Shown here piece after piece: positions 32,671-41,765 of a stretch of 64,000 bases of DNA. Source of the DNA: Leifsonia sp. Root112D2 (GTDB lineage: Bacteria; Actinomycetota; Actinomycetes; Actinomycetales; Microbacteriaceae); assembly GCF_001424905.1 (NCBI RefSeq), contig NZ_LMCU01000001.1, forward strand, positions 1,915,480 through 1,979,479, written 5' to 3'. Within the stretch, counting starts at the first letter, position 1, and every line of letters starts with the position of its first letter. Both the position numbers and the translations under genes were made by a program. The notes under the pieces were generated by a model. That model made no database searches and was not told the DNA's origin. It worked only from the letters and a program-made list of their open reading frames with translations.

Positions 32671-35600
32671 AATCGCGAACCTCGCGAGCAGCGCCCTGTT
32701 TCTGAGCAGCTCGAAGCCCTGCGTCATCGCCTCGCGCGGCGTCAGCGCCTCGGCGTGAAGACGGGCCGCGTCAACGGCGGCCGAGCCGTGGGCCGCGACC
32801 GCGGCATCCGTGAGCCTCGTGATGTTCAGAGTGGGCAGATCCTGGCGGGAACCCATGCGGTCGCCGAGAAAGAGCATCCGCAGGGCGATTTCGGTGACGG
32901 CGGCGGATGCTCCGGCCCGGCCCGGCCACGCCAGCCACGCGGCGAGAGCCACAAGACCACTGCCCGCGACGGGCATATCGCTGTTGTCGACCTGAAGCCG
33001 CCGGGTGACGAGCAGGCGTGTTCGGAGTTTCGCCGCGATGGCGTCGGCGCGTGCGTACTCTCGCACGTCGGCGCGTACCTGCGCGGCAAGCGCCGCCGAG
33101 GTCACGATGGTGAGCCAGGGGGAGCGGTGACTGGTGCCGAAGCTGTCCACCGCCTGAAGGTAGAGACTCACGGCATCAGGGGAGCGTCCGTCATGGAACG
33201 CGATTTCGGCCAGGCCGGAGTACCCGATGGAGCGCAGGTCGTGAAAGTCATCGCCGAGAGTGGCATCGTCGTCGTCAACGAAGTGCTCGAAGGTCGCACG
33301 CGCGCCTTCGGCATCGCCCATGGAGACCTCATTCAGGCCGATCATCCAGTTCAGCTGCTGCAGATCGCCGTGCGCCTGCAGGGCGTTGAGGCCCTGCCTG
33401 GAACGTTCTGCCCACATGAGCGCCTCGCGGGGGCGGCCACGTTGGCTGTGTAACTCGGCGAGGGACTGCGCGGCTGTGGCCTCCGACCAGACGTTGCCGC
33501 GCCCCTGTGCGAGTTCGTAAGCGCGGGTCGAGGAGGCGAGGGACTGCGCGAGCTCTCCATCGTTCTCATACATCTGCGCACTGAGAAGAGAGGCCAAGCC
33601 TGCGACACCTGGGTCGTCCGAGCGCGTGTATCGCTTGAGCTCGCCGCGGAAAGAGTCGAACTGCGTCGTGGCGGTCAGCAGCAGTTCGCTCATCGCCTCG
33701 AGGCGGGGATCGTGGGCCGCGCCGAGACGTTTCATCGCCCGCAAGCGACCGATCGCGAGCAGGCTGGTGCGTGGATCTCCGAAAAAGGCCATGGTGCCGG
33801 CTAGCGAATACGACATGATTGCCGCATCCCGGTGCGCCTCATCGGGAGTGTAATGGCGGGTGACGGTGACGACGGATGCGCCGAAAGCGGCGACATCCGA
33901 GTGGGCGCCGCGCATCGACCAGTAGTAGCCGAGCAAGGAGAACAGGGTGACGGTGGTGTCGGCGGCGCCCGCATCGATCGCCTCGCGCAGCACGGCGATG
34001 AGATTGTCCTGTTCGGCCGTGACGAGGGCGAAAGCTCGAATCTGCGCGTCGCTGTCGAGCTCGGCTATGGTGCTGATCGCGAATTGCTCGGCCCAGCGGA
34101 ACATCGCGCGCTGAATCCGGGCATCCTCGCCGGCGTCGACGAGCGCCATCGAGCCGAACTCGCGCACCGTCTCGAGCATGCGATACCGCATCAGGCCCGT
34201 CGCGTCGTCCTCCGAGACGGCGACGAGTGATTGGTTGACGAGACCGTCGAGATCGTTGGTGACATCGTGGGCGTCATCGTCCTCGCCCACGAGCTGCGCG
34301 GCATCCGCTCCGAAGCCGTCGGGAAAACTGGAGAGGCGGCGCAGCAGCCGCTGTTCGGAGGCGCCGAGCAGATTCCAGCTCCAGTCGATGACGGCCGTGA
34401 GCGTGCGATGCCGCTCCGGCGCGGTGCGCTCGCCACCGGTGAGCAGCGCGAAGCGATTGTTCAGGCGGCGCTCGATCTCCTCGACGGGCATCGACCGCAC
34501 GCGTGCCGCCGCCAGCTCGATGGCCAGCGGCAGGCCATCGAGGCGTGTACACAGCCGCGCTATGGCCTCGAGCGGGAGGTTCACGCCGGGGCGGGCCGCG
34601 CGGGCGCGCTCCACGAACAGGGTGACGGCGGGTGCGGCATCCTCACCGGGGTTGCTCGCGAGAGAGTCGAGTGGGTAGACCTGCTCTGCGCTGATCGCCA
34701 GCGGTGCACGGCTGGTGGCGAGCACCCGAACCGTGGTGGTGGAGGCCAGGATGTCCGCGATCCAGGACGCCGCGGCATCCACGATGTGTTCGCAATTGTC
34801 GATGACCAGCAGCGTCTCGCGCTCGCCGAGAGTGGCGAGAATACGTTCGTGCACGTCGAGGCGCACGCCCGGGTCGTTGAGCTTGAGCCGGCCGGTGCTC
34901 GCCTCGCGGATGCCGAGGGTCGACGCCAGCGCGAGCGTCACGTCTTCGCCGGTGCGCACGCTGGCGAGCTCGACGACGATGACGGCGGGTGTGTGCTCGG
35001 CGGCCGTGCGGGCGAGCTCCTGGGCCAAGCGGGTCTTGCCCAGGCCGCCGGGGCCCAGAATCGTGGTGAGTCTCGCGGTGCGCAGCAGCGCCTTGAGTGC
35101 CTCGATATCGTGTTCGCGACCGAGCAGCTCATTCGGTGCCGTGCGCAGACCGATGCGGATCGCGGCCGGTCTCGTGGCGGTTTCCTCGCGCAGCAGCTCG
35201 GCGTTCAGGCTCACCAGGGCGGGCGAGGGGTCGGTGCCGAGTTCGTCGCGCAGAAGTGCACGGAAGTCGCCGAAGACGCGCACCGCATCGTTACGGCGCC
35301 CGGCGGCTGCGAGCGCGCGCATGCGCAGCGTGACGAGCTCCTCGTCGAATGCGGATGGCACTGTCGCTCCGGATACGGCTGTCGCTTCGGATGCGGCACT
35401 CGCCGCGTCGAGGTCCGTCAGCGCCCCAGCATTGTCGCCCTCACCCAGACGGGCGGATGCGCGCAGTCGCAGCAGCTCGCCGCGCAGCGCGGCGGCGCGC
35501 GCCTGCAGCTCGCTCGCGAGTTCGGTGGCGCCGAGATCGGCACCAGGCTCGCCCCGCCAGAGCGCGAGGGCATCGGAGGTGAGGCGCACGGCCTCGTCGG

Positions 35601-35988
35601 TGTCGCCGCGACGGTGGGCGTCGCGAGCCTCGGCCAAGAGGGCGGAGGCGAGGCCGGCATCCGTCTGGCGGGGGGAGAGATTCAGTGCGTATCCGGAGGG
35701 GCCGGATTCGATCAGCCCTTCGGCGCTGGCCTGTCGAAGCCTGGAGACAAGGGTCTGCAGGGCCGCTCTGGCGCCCTTCGGTGGTTCGTCCTGCCACAAC
35801 TCGTCGATGAGCTGGGCAACCGAGACGCTGACGCCGGGGGAGGCGGCGAGGGCGACGATGAGCGCCTTGCCGCGGGCGCCGGCCGGTTCGACGAGTGTGG
35901 TCGCGCCAGCCGCCAAGCCTGGCCCGGCAACGCGCACCGGCCCGAGCACCGCGACACGAATGTCGGCGATGGTCGGGGAGGAAGGCAC
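32656..35988 (-). CDS. SARP/BTAD-type regulator with NB-ARC ATPase and TPR (AfsR-like)
   Basis: The 1110-residue product starts with an OmpR-type winged helix (residues 10-100, with L-I-D-E-L-W-Q-D-E-P-P near 63). A BTAD domain follows to about 260, then an NB-ARC-type ATPase with Walker A G-P-G-G-L-G-K-T-R near residue 316 and Walker B-like L-L-V-I-D-N-C-E-H near 395. Next come L-A-T-S-R-A-P-L and G-L-P-L-A-I-E-L-A-A motifs, and a long TPR-rich C-terminus. AfsR-like proteins activate secondary-metabolite or stress genes and use ATP as switch. It is divergent from the MFS gene, whose promoter it may control. Confidence 0.92.
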   Translation of the reverse strand: MPSSPTIADIRVAVLGPVRVAGPGLAAGATTLVEPAGARGKALIVALAASPGVSVSVAQLIDELWQDEPPKGARAALQTLVSRLRQASAEGLIESGPSGYALNLSPRQTDAGLASALLAEARDAHRRGDTDEAVRLTSDALALWRGEPGADLGATELASELQARAAALRGELLRLRASARLGEGDNAGALTDLDAASAASEATAVSGATVPSAFDEELVTLRMRALAAAGRRNDAVRVFGDFRALLRDELGTDPSPALVSLNAELLREETATRPAAIRIGLRTAPNELLGREHDIEALKALLRTARLTTILGPGGLGKTRLAQELARTAAEHTPAVIVVELASVRTGEDVTLALASTLGIREASTGRLKLNDPGVRLDVHERILATLGERETLLVIDNCEHIVDAAASWIADILASTTTVRVLATSRAPLAISAEQVYPLDSLASNPGEDAAPAVTLFVERARAARPGVNLPLEAIARLCTRLDGLPLAIELAAARVRSMPVEEIERRLNNRFALLTGGERTAPERHRTLTAVIDWSWNLLGASEQRLLRRLSSFPDGFGADAAQLVGEDDDAHDVTNDLDGLVNQSLVAVSEDDATGLMRYRMLETVREFGSMALVDAGEDARIQRAMFRWAEQFAISTIAELDSDAQIRAFALVTAEQDNLIAVLREAIDAGAADTTVTLFSLLGYYWSMRGAHSDVAAFGASVVTVTRHYTPDEAHRDAAIMSYSLAGTMAFFGDPRTSLLAIGRLRAMKRLGAAHDPRLEAMSELLLTATTQFDSFRGELKRYTRSDDPGVAGLASLLSAQMYENDGELAQSLASSTRAYELAQGRGNVWSEATAAQSLAELHSQRGRPREALMWAERSRQGLNALQAHGDLQQLNWMIGLNEVSMGDAEGARATFEHFVDDDDATLGDDFHDLRSIGYSGLAEIAFHDGRSPDAVSLYLQAVDSFGTSHRSPWLTIVTSAALAAQVRADVREYARADAIAAKLRTRLLVTRRLQVDNSDMPVAGSGLVALAAWLAWPGRAGASAAVTEIALRMLFLGDRMGSRQDLPTLNITRLTDAAVAAHGSAAVDAARLHAEALTPREAMTQGFELLRNRALLARFAIAPVE

Positions 35989-36068
35989 CTGCCGAGTTTA
36001 GCGACCGCCGCCCGGCCTGTGCTCCGGCCGGGCGTCTACTGCGCACCGGGAGCGAATAGCCTGTAGCG

Positions 36069-37361
36069 GTGACCATTGTGCCGCCCGGGCAACCGGTGCC
36101 CTCCCGCGCAGCCGTGAAGCCGCGGCTGGGTCGCGACGTCTACGTGCTCGGCGTCGTGGCCTTCTTCGTCATGGTGGGCTTCGGTGTCGTCGTGCCGGTG
36201 CTACCGGTCTTCGTGCGCAGCTTCGGCGTCGGCTACCTCGAGATCGGCGCCGTCGTCTCGGCCTTCGCCCTCATGCGGCTGGTCGCCAGCCCGTTCTGCG
36301 GCTGGCTCATCAACAGGGGCGGCGAACGTACGATTCTCGCGGTGGGCATTGGCATCGTGGCGGTCTCGAGCGCGCTCGTCGGTGTGGCGCAGAACTACCC
36401 GCAGGTGCTGATTCTGCGCGGAGCCGGCGGCATTGGCTCGGCGATGTTCAGCGTCTCGGCCATGACCCTGCTGCTCGGCACGACACCCGTGGCTCTGCGC
36501 GGCCGCGCCGTGGGCTTCTACCAGGGCGGCTTTCTGATCGGCGGAATGGCGGGGCCGGCGCTCGGTGGCGTGCTCTCGCTGGTCTCGCTGCGCGCGCCCT
36601 TCTTCTTCTATGCCGCGACGCTCACGATCGCCGGTCTCGTCGGCCTGTTCCTGCTCAAGGCAAAGACGCAGGCGGTGACGGATGCCGCCGCCGCGCCTCC
36701 GCGCCCGTTCCGTGAGGTGCTGGCAGACACCCGTTATCGTGCCGCCTGCCTTGCCAACTTCGCGCAGGGCTGGGCGGCCCTCGGTGTGCGCAGCGCGCTC
36801 GTGCCTGTGCTCGTCGTTGAGGTGCTGCACCACGAGACGGTGTGGACGGGCATCGCCTTCGCGGTGGCGGCGGTGGCCCAGACGCTCACGCTCGCTCCGG
36901 CGGGCACCTTCGTGGACAAGGTGGGCCGCCGCCCGGCCATCATCGCCTCCTTCGCCGTCGGCGCCGTGGCAATGGTGATGCTGCCGCTCGCGCCGGGCAT
37001 CGCCGCGCTCATCGCGCTGCTCTGCGTGTACGGGGTGGCCGCGGCGTTCATGGGAACGGCCCCCGCCGCAGCCGTGGGCGATGCTGCGGGGTCGAGGGGC
37101 GGGCATCCGGTGGCAGTGTTCTCGATGTTCTCCGACGCGGGCGCCATCGTCGGCCCGCTCGTGGCGGGTTACCTCGTTGACGCCGTCTCGTTCGAGGCGG
37201 CGTTCGGCCTGGCTGCGGTGCTCATGCTTGCGGCATCCGCCTACGCACTGCGGATGCCGCGGGCACGGGTCACGTCGGTGCGTGCACCCACCACGAACCC
37301 GGCGATCATCGACCCCGGTGAAACCGGAACCGACGTCACGGGTTCAGGCATCACCGACTAG
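36069..37361 (+). CDS. Major facilitator superfamily exporter
   Basis: The 430-residue protein has twelve likely membrane helices. The first loop contains the MFS motif A-type sequence G-W-L-I-N-R-G-G-E-R, and the mid-protein has the drug-exporter-like L-R-G-A-G-G-I-G-S-A and V-D-K-V-G-R-R-P. The start is the GTG at 36069. The substrate cannot be told. About 80 bases separate it from the divergent AfsR-like regulator, so one could regulate the other. It overlaps the convergent CoA-binding protein gene by four bases. Confidence 0.92.
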   Translation: MTIVPPGQPVPSRAAVKPRLGRDVYVLGVVAFFVMVGFGVVVPVLPVFVRSFGVGYLEIGAVVSAFALMRLVASPFCGWLINRGGERTILAVGIGIVAVSSALVGVAQNYPQVLILRGAGGIGSAMFSVSAMTLLLGTTPVALRGRAVGFYQGGFLIGGMAGPALGGVLSLVSLRAPFFFYAATLTIAGLVGLFLLKAKTQAVTDAAAAPPRPFREVLADTRYRAACLANFAQGWAALGVRSALVPVLVVEVLHHETVWTGIAFAVAAVAQTLTLAPAGTFVDKVGRRPAIIASFAVGAVAMVMLPLAPGIAALIALLCVYGVAAAFMGTAPAAAVGDAAGSRGGHPVAVFSMFSDAGAIVGPLVAGYLVDAVSFEAAFGLAAVLMLAASAYALRMPRARVTSVRAPTTNPAIIDPGETGTDVTGSGITD

Positions 37362-37936
37362 CGAATGGTCTTGCGGCTGGTGATCTGCCCGGTGTCGAAG
37401 CCGAGCAGGTGCAGGCCGCCGTGGAAGCGGGCGTGCTCCACCTTGATGCAGCGGTCCATGACCACGGTGAGGCCCTTGGATTCGCCGTAGACGGCGGCAT
37501 CCTGGTTCCAGATTCCGAGCTGCACCCACACGGTCTTGGCACCGATGGCGAGCACGTCGTCAATGACAGAGGGAATGTCGCTGGCCTTGCGAAAGACGTC
37601 GACGATGTCGGGAACCTCGGGCAGCGACGCCAGGTCGGGGTACGCCTTCTGGCCCATGATCGTGTCGGCATTCGGGTTCACGAAGTACAGGCGGTAGTTG
37701 CTCGACTGCGAGAGATAGGTGCCCACGAAATAGCTCGACCGCGCCGGGTTGGGCGATGCGCCCACAATCGCCACGGACTTGGCCTCACGCAGAATCTTCA
37801 GGCGCTGCTTGGCGTCCGGGCCCACCCACGTGCGCTGCGATTTGAGCAGCTTCGCCAGCGGCGATGAGGCCGGCAGCTCGCAGCTGAGGCCGTTGGAGAG
37901 GTGGGTGGTGACGACGTCATCCGTTGCGGTGCTCAT
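37358..37936 (-). CDS. CoA-binding-domain protein (YccU family)
   Basis: This 192-residue protein has a Rossmann CoA-binding fold, with V-A-I-V-G-A-S-P-N-P-A-R-S-S near residues 54-67 and V-W-V-Q-L-G-I-W-N near residue 138. The near-terminal M-D-R-C-I-K-V-E-H includes the cysteine seen in relatives. It resembles the CoA-binding part of acyl-CoA synthetases without the ligase domains. Role unknown; binding of CoA or nucleotides is the best guess. It lies 18 bases after metY on the same strand, as in many actinobacteria. Confidence 0.9.
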   Translation of the reverse strand: MSTATDDVVTTHLSNGLSCELPASSPLAKLLKSQRTWVGPDAKQRLKILREAKSVAIVGASPNPARSSYFVGTYLSQSSNYRLYFVNPNADTIMGQKAYPDLASLPEVPDIVDVFRKASDIPSVIDDVLAIGAKTVWVQLGIWNQDAAVYGESKGLTVVMDRCIKVEHARFHGGLHLLGFDTGQITSRKTIR

Positions 37937-37954
37937 GGTGTGTCCTCCTGTGCC

Positions 37955-39241
37955 CTACGCGGTTGCCTGCGCGAGCGCCTGATCGAGATCGTAGATGATG
38001 TCATCAACGTCCTCGATGCCCACACTAATCCTGACCAGGCCGGGCAGAACCCCGGCGTCGTTCAGTTGTTGTTCGGTCAGCTGCGCGTGCGTGGTGGAGG
38101 CGGGGTGGATCACGAGGGTCTTCGCGTCGCCGATGTTAGCCAGGTGACTGGCCAGGTTCACCGATTCGATGAACGTCTGGCCGACGGGCCGACCACCCTT
38201 CACCACGAAGCTGAAAACGGAACCCGGACCCTTGGGCAGGTATTTCTGCGCGCGCTCGTGATGCGGATGCGCGGGCAGGCCCGCCCAGTACACATGCTCG
38301 ATGCGTGGGTCGGCATCCAGCCACTGGGCCACGGCGCGGGCATTGTCAACGTGGGCCTGCACCCGGAACGGCAGCGTTTCCACGCCCTGCGCGAGCAGAA
38401 AAGCCGAGTGCGGCGCGAGCGTTGGACCGATGTCGCGCAACTGCTCGGCGCGCAGCCGGGTGAGAAAGGCGTATTCGCCGAAGTTTCCCGACCATTCGAG
38501 GCCGCCGTACGTCGGCACCGGCTGGCCGAACAGGGGGAACTTGTCGCTGTGCCAGTCGAAGCGACCGCTTTCGATGACCACGCCGCCCATGGCGGTTCCG
38601 TGGCCGCCGAGAAACTTGGTTGCCGAGTGCACGACGACGTCTGCGCCCCACTCGATCGGACGGTTGAGGTACGGCGTGGCGATGGTCGAGTCGATGATGA
38701 GGGGGAGCCCTGCGGCGTGTGCGACCTCGGCCAGCCCCTCGATGTCGGCGATCTCGCCGGAGGGGTTCGCGATGGTCTCGGCGAAGATCAGCTTGGTCTT
38801 GTCGGTGATGGCCGCGGCGTACTCAGCTGGGTCGGAGGAGTGCACGAATGTGGTCTCGACCCCGAAGCGACGCAGCGTCACATCCAGTTGCGTGACCGAG
38901 CCGCCGTAGAGACTCGCGGATGCCACGATGTGGTCACCGGCGCCGGCGAGCGACGCGAAGGTGATGTACTGCGCGGAGAGCCCGCTGGCCGTCGCGACGG
39001 CACCGAGGCCGCCCTCGAGGCTCGCCACGCGCTCCTCGAAGGAGGCCACCGTGGGGTTGGAGAGCCGGGAGTAGACGTTGCCGTACTTTTGCAGCGCGAA
39101 GCGGGCAGCGGCATCCGCGGTGTCGTCGAAGACGAAAGCGCTCGAGATATAGATGGGCAACGCACGCGACCCCGTCACCTGGTCGGGGATGTTGCCCGCG
39201 TGAATTGCACGCGTGCGAAAGCCGTATTCGCGATCTGCCAT
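37955..39241 (-). CDS. metY: O-acetylhomoserine sulfhydrylase (MetY)
   Basis: The ATG at 39241 begins M-A-D-R-E-Y-G-F-R-T-R-A-I-H-A-G, the conserved N-terminus of this Cys/Met-metabolism PLP enzyme, and gives 428 residues. The PLP-binding lysine is in V-V-H-S-A-T-K-F-L-G-G-H-G near residue 207. The usual Y-S-R-L-x-N-P-T motif is present near residue 57. The enzyme makes homocysteine from O-acetylhomoserine and sulfide. It is the first gene of a pair with the CoA-binding protein. The YeiH-type transporter upstream, on the same strand, adds to a sulfur theme. Confidence 0.95.
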   Translation of the reverse strand: MADREYGFRTRAIHAGNIPDQVTGSRALPIYISSAFVFDDTADAAARFALQKYGNVYSRLSNPTVASFEERVASLEGGLGAVATASGLSAQYITFASLAGAGDHIVASASLYGGSVTQLDVTLRRFGVETTFVHSSDPAEYAAAITDKTKLIFAETIANPSGEIADIEGLAEVAHAAGLPLIIDSTIATPYLNRPIEWGADVVVHSATKFLGGHGTAMGGVVIESGRFDWHSDKFPLFGQPVPTYGGLEWSGNFGEYAFLTRLRAEQLRDIGPTLAPHSAFLLAQGVETLPFRVQAHVDNARAVAQWLDADPRIEHVYWAGLPAHPHHERAQKYLPKGPGSVFSFVVKGGRPVGQTFIESVNLASHLANIGDAKTLVIHPASTTHAQLTEQQLNDAGVLPGLVRISVGIEDVDDIIYDLDQALAQATA

Positions 39242-39392
39242 GGCAGCCACGCTACCGGATGCCACCACCCGCCCCGTTCGCCCCCGTAACAGTCCGCAAC
39301 CCGTTGGCGCTCGCCTCGAGTTCGCCATTTGTGTGGGTTTTCGGGCATCGCGACCCGCACAGATCCCGAATTCGCGAGGCTCGTGAGCGCGC

Positions 39393-40427
39393 TTAGCGCG
39401 ACAGCCAGACGGCGCCGAGGGCGAGGGCCGCGATCAGTGCCCATGACAGCAGCGCCACGACCAGTGCGCGCCAGCCGGTGCCGACGAGTGTGCGCAGGCG
39501 CACCGCGGCGCCGAGGCCGAAGAGCGCCATCGCGAGCACGGCGGTCTGGAGCGTATCCGCCGAGTCGAGCACCACGTGCGGAAGCGGCAGGAACGAGCGC
39601 AGCAGCATCGCCACGATGAATCCCGCAACGAACAGCGGCACGATCGGCGGGCGCTTGGCGGTGGGATCGGGGTTCACGTTGCGGCGGCGCTCGACCACTC
39701 CGGTGATGGCCACGATGGGGGCGAGCATGAGCACGCGGGTGAGCTTCACCACGATGGCCACCGCCAGCGCGGCGGACCCGGCGATCTGTGCCGTCGCCAC
39801 GACCTGGCCCACGTCGTGCACGCCGGCACCCACCCAGTGGCCGAACTGCACCGCGTCGAGACCGAACGGATGCCACAGCACCGGCAACACGAAGATCGCG
39901 AGCGTTCCGCACAGGGTCACCAACGCAACGGGCGTTGCCGTCTCCTCATCCTTTGCCTTGATCACTCCGCTCATCGCGCCAATAGCGGATGCGCCGCAGA
40001 TCGAGAACCCGGTGGCCACCAGGAGCGGCTGATGACCGGGCAGCCGCATCAGCCGGCCCAGCGCGATGGTGCCGAAGAAGGTGATGATCACGATGGCGAT
40101 GGTCGAAGCGATGGTCACCCAGCCCAGGTGCCCGATGTCGATGAGGCTGAGTTTGAGGCCCAACAACACCACGCCGATGCGCATGAGCCGCTTCGCCGCA
40201 ACGGAGAGGCCGGGCGCGAGAACACCCGTGAGCAGGCCGCGCACCGCGGGTACCTGTCCCACGATGATGCCGAGCGCGACGGCGGCCGTGAGCAGCGGCA
40301 CGGCGGGCGCGACCCAGTGGATGCCCCAGGCCAGCAGCGCGGCGGCGCCCGCGACGGCGACGCCGGGAAGCCAGGGGAGAGGGGTGGTGCGGGGCGGGGT
40401 CTGTGTTGCGGATGCCATCGCATCCAT
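39393..40427 (-). CDS. YeiH-family putative sulfate exporter
   Basis: The 344-residue membrane protein, starting at the ATG at 40427 (the frame extends to 40451), has about ten helices. Family marks are L-K-L-S-L-I-D-I-G near residue 98, S-I-C-G-A-S-A-I-G-A near residue 141 and G-A-G-V-H-D-V-G-Q-V-V-A-T near residue 200. YeiH proteins are named putative sulfate exporters but substrates are not well proven. Location next to metY supports a sulfur-anion link. The stop is about 150 bases before the metY start on the same strand. Confidence 0.9.
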   Translation of the reverse strand: MDAMASATQTPPRTTPLPWLPGVAVAGAAALLAWGIHWVAPAVPLLTAAVALGIIVGQVPAVRGLLTGVLAPGLSVAAKRLMRIGVVLLGLKLSLIDIGHLGWVTIASTIAIVIITFFGTIALGRLMRLPGHQPLLVATGFSICGASAIGAMSGVIKAKDEETATPVALVTLCGTLAIFVLPVLWHPFGLDAVQFGHWVGAGVHDVGQVVATAQIAGSAALAVAIVVKLTRVLMLAPIVAITGVVERRRNVNPDPTAKRPPIVPLFVAGFIVAMLLRSFLPLPHVVLDSADTLQTAVLAMALFGLGAAVRLRTLVGTGWRALVVALLSWALIAALALGAVWLSR

Positions 40428-40487
40428 TCTCGCGGATGCGCGCGGTGCCATTGCCGCCCGACGCCGTTGCTGGCGCGTCGCGAAGAG

Positions 40488-41588
40488 CTAGTGGTTGCGG
40501 AATTGCGCCGTCATGGGGCAGTCGAACGGGTCGCGGGCGGCGAGCCCCACCCGGTTCAGGTACTCGATGACGATGCGATACGACTGCGTCAGCCGGGTCT
40601 CGGTGTACGCGATGTTATGGGCCTGGCAGTACTCGCGCACGATCTCCTGGGCCTTGCGCAGGTGCGGCCGCGGCATGTTCGGGAACAGGTGGTGCTCGAT
40701 CTGGTAGTTGAGGCCCCCCATGAAGGTGTCCATGCTGAAGCCGCCGCTGATGTTGCGCGAGGTCAGCACCTGGCGACGCAGGAAGTCGACCTTGCTGTCG
40801 TGCGGCAGAATCGGCATGCCCTTGTGGTTGGGGGCGAACGACGCGCCCATGTACAGGCCGAAGACGGCCATCTGCACGCCGATGAACGCGAACGCGAGAC
40901 CGAGCGGCATGAAGTAGAAGATGACCGCGAGATAACCGATGACCCGGATGCTCAGCAGCGTGATCTCGAGACTGCGACGGTCCACCTTGCCCCTGCCGAA
41001 GACGGTGCGGAACGCGTGATGGTGCAGGTTGAAGCCCTCGAAGAGCAGGGCGGGAAAGAAGAGGTAGCCCTGACGGCGGGCGAGGAAGGCGGAGATGCCC
41101 GTGAGCTTCTCGGCGTGCTCGGTCTGGAACACGATGAAGTCCGGCTCGATATCGGGGTCGAGTCCCACCTGGTTGGGCTTGCCGTGGTGGCGGGAGTGCT
41201 TGTTCATCCACCACGAGTAGCTGATGCCGACGACGAGGTCGGCAAGCCAGCGGCCCGCGCGATCGTTGGCCTTGCCCGACTCGAACACCTGGCGGTGCGA
41301 GGCCTCGTGGGCGAGGAAGGCGAATTGCGTGAGGATCACGCCGAGGGCGCCGGCCATGAGCAACTGGTACCAGGAGTCACCGAACAAGACCATGCCCGTG
41401 ACCACACCACCGAGGCAGGCCATGAGAACACCGAACATGACAAAGTAGAACGAGCGGCGTCGTCGCAGCAGGCCCAGGTTGCGTACCGTCTGCAGCAGCG
41501 CAGAGTAGTCGGAGGTGGGGTTCTTGCCCGTTCCGCCGGGGCGGGTCTTGATGATGCGGACGGATGGTGCAGGCGTAATGGCTGACAT
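40488..41588 (-). CDS. Membrane fatty-acid desaturase (acyl-CoA/acyl-lipid type)
   Basis: A 366-residue integral membrane protein with the three histidine boxes of the di-iron desaturases: H-E-A-S-H near residue 93, H-S-R-H-H near residue 131 and N-Y-Q-I-E-H-H-L-F-P near residue 295. Four membrane helices surround them. The enzyme introduces a double bond into a fatty acyl chain with O2 and an electron donor such as ferredoxin, which is not encoded nearby. It tunes membrane fluidity, as needed in cold. About 180 bases with lower G+C separate it from pmt and should hold its promoter. Confidence 0.94.
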   Translation of the reverse strand: MSAITPAPSVRIIKTRPGGTGKNPTSDYSALLQTVRNLGLLRRRRSFYFVMFGVLMACLGGVVTGMVLFGDSWYQLLMAGALGVILTQFAFLAHEASHRQVFESGKANDRAGRWLADLVVGISYSWWMNKHSRHHGKPNQVGLDPDIEPDFIVFQTEHAEKLTGISAFLARRQGYLFFPALLFEGFNLHHHAFRTVFGRGKVDRRSLEITLLSIRVIGYLAVIFYFMPLGLAFAFIGVQMAVFGLYMGASFAPNHKGMPILPHDSKVDFLRRQVLTSRNISGGFSMDTFMGGLNYQIEHHLFPNMPRPHLRKAQEIVREYCQAHNIAYTETRLTQSYRIVIEYLNRVGLAARDPFDCPMTAQFRNH

Positions 41589-41765
41589 GAGTCCCTCAAT
41601 GGATTTGGACTTCTCAGCCGAATGTAACGAGCAACGTGCCCTGAGTGGTGCAGATGACTTAGCTTAAGCCCCGGCCCTGTGAAAGCTCTGCGCACAATAC
41701 ATTCCAATTTCGGCATATATTCGGCCAGTCATCGGGCTTATTTTCGTGGGCTTTCGAGTGCTGTC

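Noticed and set aside
34231..36066. 611-codon plus-strand frame opposite the AfsR-like gene
   Set aside because: Shadow of the real gene; no motif or ribosome site.
39242..39392. Possible SAM riboswitch upstream of metY
   Set aside because: The 151-base gap contains no pattern that I can match to SAM-I, SAM-II or SAM-IV.
39576..41585. 669-codon plus-strand frame across YeiH and desaturase genes
   Set aside because: It crosses two genes with strong motifs on the other strand and is rich in His, Arg and Glu, as antisense frames are.
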